A DNA stretch of 64,000 nt from Streptomyces mobaraensis (GTDB taxonomy: Bacteria > Actinomycetota > Actinomycetes > Streptomycetales > Streptomycetaceae): NCBI RefSeq assembly GCF_020099395.1, contig NZ_CP083590.1, forward strand, positions 7,564,001 to 7,628,000, read 5' to 3'. Numbering within the stretch: the stretch's first letter is position 1; every line of letters begins with the position of its first letter. The notes under the pieces were generated by a model. It ran no database searches. It had not been told where the DNA came from and saw only the letters and a list, made by a program, of their open reading frames with translations. Below are positions 60,126-64,000 of the stretch, in pieces. A program made the translations under genes and the position numbers.

Positions 60126-60575
60126 GTGGTGCTATCCCCGCCTGCCTGCTACAAACCCGGCGAGCGGTCTCGAACCTCCCACGCGGTCTGCGAGTACAAC
60201 GGCCGCAAGGACCAGCCCAAGGGCTTCGGATGGCGCGACTTCCGCAGCCTGCTCATACGCGCCCGCGTCCTGGGCTCGGTGGCCCAATCATCCTGGTATG
60301 CGCCTGCGTCCGGATCCACCTAACGGCCCCGCTTCGGGAGTTCACCGCCGTGAATGCCGACTGGCTCACCGTCTTCGAGCTGTCCGCATACTCACCGGCC
60401 GCCATCGGCAGGAGGGCATCTGATCACTTGTCAGACGCGACGTCGGCAACCTCACCGCAGCCGACCTCGGCGCCGGATCACGAAGGCCGTCAAACGCAGG
60501 CTCAAGCAGATCCAATACTTCCCGGGCCTGGTCGGCGGTTGCGTCGTCGGTACCGTCTTGGCTCTCAGAATGTGG
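60126..60575 (+). pseudogene. IS630-family transposase remnant
   Basis: Three frames in turn encode pieces of one DDE transposase: GRKDQPKGFGWRDFRSLLIR near 60200; LGGPIILVCACVRIHLTAPL then REFTAVNADWLTVFEL near 60270-60390; and TKAVKRRLKQIQYFPGLVGG near 60480-60550. The order and wording match the C-terminal half of IS630 transposases (QPKGFGWRDFRDLLIxAH, NADWLTVFxLPxYAPDLNP). At least two frameshifts and loss of the N-terminal half make it inactive. Confidence 0.75.
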
Positions 60576-60578
60576 TCA

Positions 60579-61065
60579 TCAGAAGCTGCCGAAGAAGCGA
60601 TGCCACCAACTGGGCCGCTGGACATGCGAAGGCAACTGGCTGGGCCCGTCGTAATCGCGTTCCAGTAGTTCTTCGGGAAGTACCACATACCCGAGATCGG
60701 CCAGTGCCCATTCGACCTTGGCGAGATCGGCGGCATCCAGCTCGCCCTGGGCCTGGGCATCCTCTGTGCCGAGGAAGGCTCCTGGGTTCTCGGCACAGAT
60801 GAGGGCGAGGGACCCGAACTTGCTCACGCAGGCCACGATCCGAGTCCCACGCAAGGTTGCTTCCGCGGGCACGACGACACGTCCGTACTCGCTGGAGTCC
60901 TGGGTGTCCCGCTCGGCAGTGAGTTGTGAAGTCGGCCTCAAGCCGTGCCACCAGGTCGCCGAACAGGGCAGCCGTCCGGGTGCGATCGCAGCCGGACGGC
61001 CACTCCAGCCACTCCGGGTCATCGAGCTTGACCAGTATCGTCAGCAGATCCGCCTCGCTCTTCAT
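60579..61065 (-). pseudogene. Hypothetical protein gene, single frameshift
   Basis: From ATG 61065 one frame reads MKSEADLLTILVKLDDPEWL then DRTRTAALFGDLVARLEADF. Near 60935 it must switch by one base to the other frame, which continues QLTAERDTQDSSEYGRVVVP, CVSKFGSLALICAENPGAF and ends SQLPSHVQRPSWWHRFFGSF. Both halves are full of protein-like sequence with good codon use, so this is a single 150-160 residue protein broken by one indel (real or sequencing). Function unknown. It adjoins the IS630 remnant. Confidence 0.65.
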
Positions 61066-61238
61066 CACCGGCACATTGTGGGCGTGAGCATCGAACCTGG
61101 ATCCCTACGGGGTACGGCCGCGCGACTTGCCGAACCTCATACCGCCGACAACACCCATTCATGTTCGACAGCAACAAAGGGGGAGGGGCAATGAAGGGGA
61201 CCGCCTCGGAGAGAGCGCGACGTCCTTCGATTGCGGGG

Positions 61239-61820
61239 TCAGGACCCGTCCTGCCCGGCGATGCGCAGTGCGACCGCGATGTGGCTGTATCCAGGGATAG
61301 TCGGCTCGCCGGCTTTCTCGTAGCGCACAGCGTCGGCTATGCCGAGCTTCTCGCCCGACGGGAGTGCCCTGTTCGTCGTCCACAGAAGCATGCGCAGGTG
61401 GTCGTCCTGGACGCCAAGAAGCGGGGCGGCGGGCTGCAACGGCTGGCCGGTGCGCACCCGCCAGTCGGCCACCGCGGCCCAGAAAGCGTTCAGAGTGTCC
61501 CAGCAGATCGTGTTGCGGGGCCCGAGGAGCAGACGTATCTCGTCAGCGGACCGGAGAACGTCGAGGCCGTGGGAGACGAGGTTTTGGAGGTCCTCCAGAA
61601 ACGTGACGACGAACTCGTACTCTGCCTCTTCGCCCAGAAGGTCTTCGACGACCGACAGAACCTCGACGGTCGCGCTGTGACCCTTCCGGGCGACCCGAAA
61701 GGCGACCTGTCGGCAGACGTCGAGGTCGTCGGTGCCGTCAACCGATCCCGGCGTGACGCCCGCCAAACTGAGGAGCCGTTGCGACCGCCCTGCCGGTCGT
61801 CGGCGCCACGGGAAGCGCAT
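61239..61820 (-). CDS. Hypothetical protein
   Basis: The 193-residue protein starts at ATG 61820 behind GGAAAGG, itself downstream of an AT-rich patch that could be a promoter. It reads as a helical protein (VARKGHSATVEVLSVVEDLL then EEAEYEFVVTFLEDLQNLVS) with a C-terminal LGIADAVRYEKAGEPTIPGY. I recognise no family; size and location beside element debris fit an accessory cargo gene, perhaps an immunity-like or antirestriction-like factor, but that is guesswork. Confidence 0.7.
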   Translation of the reverse strand: MRFPWRRRPAGRSQRLLSLAGVTPGSVDGTDDLDVCRQVAFRVARKGHSATVEVLSVVEDLLGEEAEYEFVVTFLEDLQNLVSHGLDVLRSADEIRLLLGPRNTICWDTLNAFWAAVADWRVRTGQPLQPAAPLLGVQDDHLRMLLWTTNRALPSGEKLGIADAVRYEKAGEPTIPGYSHIAVALRIAGQDGS

Positions 61821-62152
61821 AGTGTCCCTTTCCTATGTAAATAGAAATTGCGACTGCTCAGCATGACATGGCCGGAGTGCCTCCAACGCATTGACGACCC
61901 CGCTGGGACGGCGCCCATAGCGCCCGGCGTACGCTCTGCAGGCAGTCGACCGGTGACAGCAGGCGGCACGGTGAACGGTAGCGGGCTGGCCCTGACGTCA
62001 CGGCGCGTAAGGATGTGCGGTGCTCCACCGACACCTCACTCTCACGCGTGGCTGATCTCCGTCCTGACCGTGTCGACCGGCGCCTGTGCCGAAGCGGCGG
62101 ATGCCGTCCACCAGCCGATCGCCGCCGCTCCACCTGGTAGGACGCCGAGGCA
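61821..62152. other. Intergenic, about 330 bp
   Basis: Upstream region of the hypothetical gene at 61239-61820, including an AT-rich stretch (TTTCCTATGTAAATAG at about 61829). Only shadow frames otherwise. Confidence 0.4.
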
Positions 62153-62458
62153 GTGGTCGACCCGATCGCCTGGGCTTTCCGCTGGACGGTCGACGAACCG
62201 CCGCTCCATCCGGGGGAGGAGCGGGTGACCGAGCTCGATGAGACGCACCACGGCCGGCTGCTCGCTTTCCTCAGCGCACACAGCCCGGCCCGCTCCACCC
62301 AGATAGCGGTGCGTGTGGGCACAGTCGTCGCCTTGCTGACCTATCAAAACGCGGATAAAAACCCAGATAACGCTCGTGTTCTTCTTCCCCTGGCCCGTGC
62401 GCAGGCCGATCGCCTGCTGCGCGCACAACAGGGCGGAGAACCCGGATCACCCTCCTGA
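62153..62458 (+). CDS. Possible small hypothetical protein (101 aa)
   Basis: A GTG at 62153 opens a 101-codon frame containing FRWTVDEPPLHPGEERVTEL and AFLSAHSPARSTQIAVRVGT then VVALLTYQNADKNPDNARVL. The composition is protein-like, but there is no ribosome site before this start; GTG at 62225 (VTELDETHHG) is an alternative. The region has lower GC than the rest of the window, which would fit an imported element gene. No family recognised. Confidence 0.35.
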   Translation: MVDPIAWAFRWTVDEPPLHPGEERVTELDETHHGRLLAFLSAHSPARSTQIAVRVGTVVALLTYQNADKNPDNARVLLPLARAQADRLLRAQQGGEPGSPS

Positions 62459-63108
62459 TCCCCTGTTGCGGGCGATACCCCGGCCCACGAAAGCTTCGCT
62501 GCCCGGCAGTGCCCGGGGGGCTTTCTCATCTCGCGCGCTACAGCAGCAAAGGCCAAGAACCCGGCCTGCCGTATCAGGAGCGGGTCGGGCCGAGGAACGG
62601 CTGAACCGTTGGCTGGACGGTTGCTCCGAGCGAGGGGTCGAGGGGATGACCGAAGGTGGGCGCCCCCCCCACATCGGATGCCGCCCGTTCGCGCAGGTCA
62701 GGCTCTGTGGGTAAGCCGTCCGGAGGCGGCGACACCTCTTCCCGACGCGACAGCAGTGAGGAAGAGGTGTGATACAGCCGGGCCGGGTGGCTTCCCCCGT
62801 CACTCTGACCGCTGAAGCGGTGCCCGTACGGCCGAACACTGCTGGCAGCACGGGGCCGTTGTGCTTCTGGACGTGGGGATGAATCAGCTTCCGCCCGCCG
62901 GGAACGCCCAGGACGACGCGGTGGTGCCGGCGCCTCCTGCGAAGCCGATGCTCAAGCAGCCGCATGACATGCTTCCCGGCCCCGGTGCGCTGCTTGGCGC
63001 TCTGGAATTCGACGGGAGCCGGCGGCTGATGGCCGGGCCGAGGTTGCTTTCTCCGCGGCTCGGCCGTGGCGCCCAGCTGTCCGGATCCTGTTGTGCTCCT
63101 GGACGGAT
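62459..63108. other. Gene-poor stretch in the mobile-element region
   Basis: Apart from the inverted repeat at 62732-62770 no gene is supported. Open frames on both strands are short and arginine/proline-rich. Confidence 0.35.
62732..62770. repeat. 11-bp perfect inverted repeat
   Basis: ACACCTCTTCC (62732-62742) and GGAAGAGGTGT (62760-62770) are exact reverse complements with a 17-base spacer. The site is in a gene-poor part of the mobile-element region and not next to a recognised regulator. It could be a transcription terminator, a replication/att-related site or a repressor site. Confidence 0.7.
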
Positions 63109-63768
63109 ATGGCCGCTGCCCCTCTCGCGGTCTTCGGAGAGGTACGGCATCCTCGGCCGGATACCGGCTCGGCCTGTGCGGGGGAGGGGAGTGGTCTGGC
63201 GCTGTGGTGGGCGGCGGCCTTATGGGGGTCGTCCGGCGCGGCTGCGGTGGAGGGTCTGGTCCTGTACCGCGCGATCCACCGGGTCAAGGACTTCCCCTGG
63301 CGCAAGGAAGGCGAAGCCGCCTTCGCCGCCCACCTGGCCTCCGTAGTCATCCGGGTCGTGCTGGGCGGTGGCCTCGCGGCCGCCTTCGGAGCGTCGGCAC
63401 AAGTCGCCGGCCCACTGGGCGCCCTCGCGGCCGGGATCGCCGCCCCGAAGACCGTTGTTTCCGGCAGGGCCTGGCCCACCAGGCAGTGGAACCCCTGCCG
63501 CAGACAGCCCCGAGCACGTCCGCGCAGACGGCCAAAGCTTCCGCGCAAGGAGGTCCCGGTGCGGCCTGACTCCTTCGGCTCTCAGCTGTGCGCCGCCCCG
63601 GCACGCACTACTCCAGCCTTCCAGAAAGCCCCCCGTCCTGCCCGCACGGGCTTCCTCAACCAGCTCGCCGGCGCCCTCGCTCGGGGCCACCCCCGCATCC
63701 CGCAGCGCCCCGGCCACCGCGCAGCCGCCCCGCCCGGACGGTTCTCCTGTGGCCCAACCCGAGCCTGA
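63109..63768 (+). CDS. Element-type membrane protein, C-terminus possibly frameshifted
   Basis: The frame from ATG 63109 contains SGLALWWAAALWGSSGAAAV then EGLVLYRAIHRVKDFPWRKE, AAHLASVVIRVVLGGGLAAA and QVAGPLGALAAGIAAPKTV: two hydrophobic segments around a charged turn, as in small membrane proteins found in Streptomyces integrative elements next to xis/int genes. Downstream of about 63480 this frame turns arginine/proline-rich, while the next frame gives HQAVEPLPQTAPSTSAQTA up to a stop at 63569, so a frameshift probably changed the natural C-terminus. The start is uncertain. Confidence 0.45.
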   Translation: MAAAPLAVFGEVRHPRPDTGSACAGEGSGLALWWAAALWGSSGAAAVEGLVLYRAIHRVKDFPWRKEGEAAFAAHLASVVIRVVLGGGLAAAFGASAQVAGPLGALAAGIAAPKTVVSGRAWPTRQWNPCRRQPRARPRRRPKLPRKEVPVRPDSFGSQLCAAPARTTPAFQKAPRPARTGFLNQLAGALARGHPRIPQRPGHRAAAPPGRFSCGPTRA

Positions 63769-64000
63769 CACGCGGCAGCGCGATCGCAGGCCCGGCACAG
63801 GCCCGAACCGCCGCTGCCGGATTACGAGGGGCGGCTGCTGACCGTCGCCGAAGTCGCCTCCACCCTGCGCGTGTCGAAGATGACCGTGTACAGGCTGGTA
63901 CACGCCGGGTATCTCCCGGCCATCCGCGTAGGGCGCGCCTTCAGGGTGCCGGAGGAGGCGGTGCACGACTATCTGCGGGAGAGCCTGCGCAGCGTGAGCT
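63769..64000 (+). CDS. Excisionase-like HTH protein (BldC/MerR type), 3' end off window
   Basis: A continuous frame reads LTVAEVASTLRVSKMTVYRL then VHAGYLPAIRVGRAFRVPEE and AVHDYLRESLRSVS at the edge: the winged helix-turn-helix of the BldC/excisionase family. These act as recombination directionality factors or DNA-binding regulators, and a tyrosine integrase gene often follows. No ATG or GTG lies between the upstream stop (63766) and the domain in this frame; the adjoining frame (QPEPDTRQRDRRPGTG) looks like its N-terminus, so a frameshift or unusual start is likely. Confidence 0.65.

Noticed and set aside
1..64000. tRNA or rRNA genes
   Set aside because: No T-loop (GGTTCGAATCC-type) or conserved rRNA segment was found when reading both strands by eye; a tRNA scan would be decisive.

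Overview
The window is very GC-rich, with strong third-position G/C bias, GTG and ATG starts behind GGAGG-type ribosome sites, and many ATGA or GTGA start-stop overlaps. Gene content (SigE-family ECF sigma factor, TetR/MarR/AraC/AsnC/ArsR regulators, Tat-exported purple acid phosphatase, ricin-type lectin, DUF488, DUF5954, RsbW-like ATPase, MobF relaxase debris) points to Streptomyces or a close relative, probably an accessory or arm-like region of the chromosome rather than core.

Layout. 1-3.2 kb: start of a lipoprotein gene, a decayed Rieske/PKS junction, a flavin monooxygenase, a tiny secreted peptide and hypothetical debris. 3.3-18.4 kb: a tightly coupled six-gene operon built round two large iterative PUFA/heterocyst-glycolipid-like synthase subunits (NPD-NPD-KS-AT-ACP-KR and KS-AT-DH-PPTase), a free ACP, an alpha/beta hydrolase, a glycosyltransferase and a zinc-ribbon methyltransferase. 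Together they carry a full reductive cycle, their own ACP activation, chain release and tailoring, so the product may be a glycosylated, methylated reduced chain. 18.4-23.2 kb: methyltransferase, pirin, DUF488, sigma factor with a membrane-anchored partner. 23.3-33.4 kb: a 35-bp tandem repeat array, TetR, KAS III, AraC, FAD hydroxylase, a PLP decarboxylase, and an unusual fusion of an ATP-grasp ligase to a second PLP decarboxylase. 33.8-41.4 kb: NUDIX, DUF4956/VTC pair, TetR/SDR divergon, AsnC/MFS divergon, ArsR/peptide deformylase divergon, each with visible operators where noted.

41.4-43.4 kb is a scrapyard: an IS701-like transposase tail, a truncated LysR gene and a truncated, frameshifted cysteine-synthase-like gene. 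43.4-51.4 kb holds exported or surface-related genes: ricin lectin, C39-like peptidase, VWA protein, purple acid phosphatase, and a GH85 endo-beta-N-acetylglucosaminidase lacking a signal peptide. 52-59.3 kb: RsbW-like ATPase, a MobF relaxase remnant, a MarR/SDR/membrane protein/GDSL hydrolase group under a perfect inverted-repeat operator, a methyltransferase and DUF5954.

59.5-64 kb is mobile-element territory: broken CbiZ, broken IS630 transposase, a frameshifted hypothetical gene, poorly conserved small ORFs, an element-type membrane protein and an excisionase-like helix-turn-helix reading off the right edge. The strongest candidates for something undescribed are the ATP-grasp/PLP-decarboxylase fusion with its neighbours (24.3-32.9 kb) and the PUFA-like synthase operon with a duplicated nitronate-monooxygenase-type domain fused in front of the first ketosynthase. 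Product identities are inference; no searches were run.
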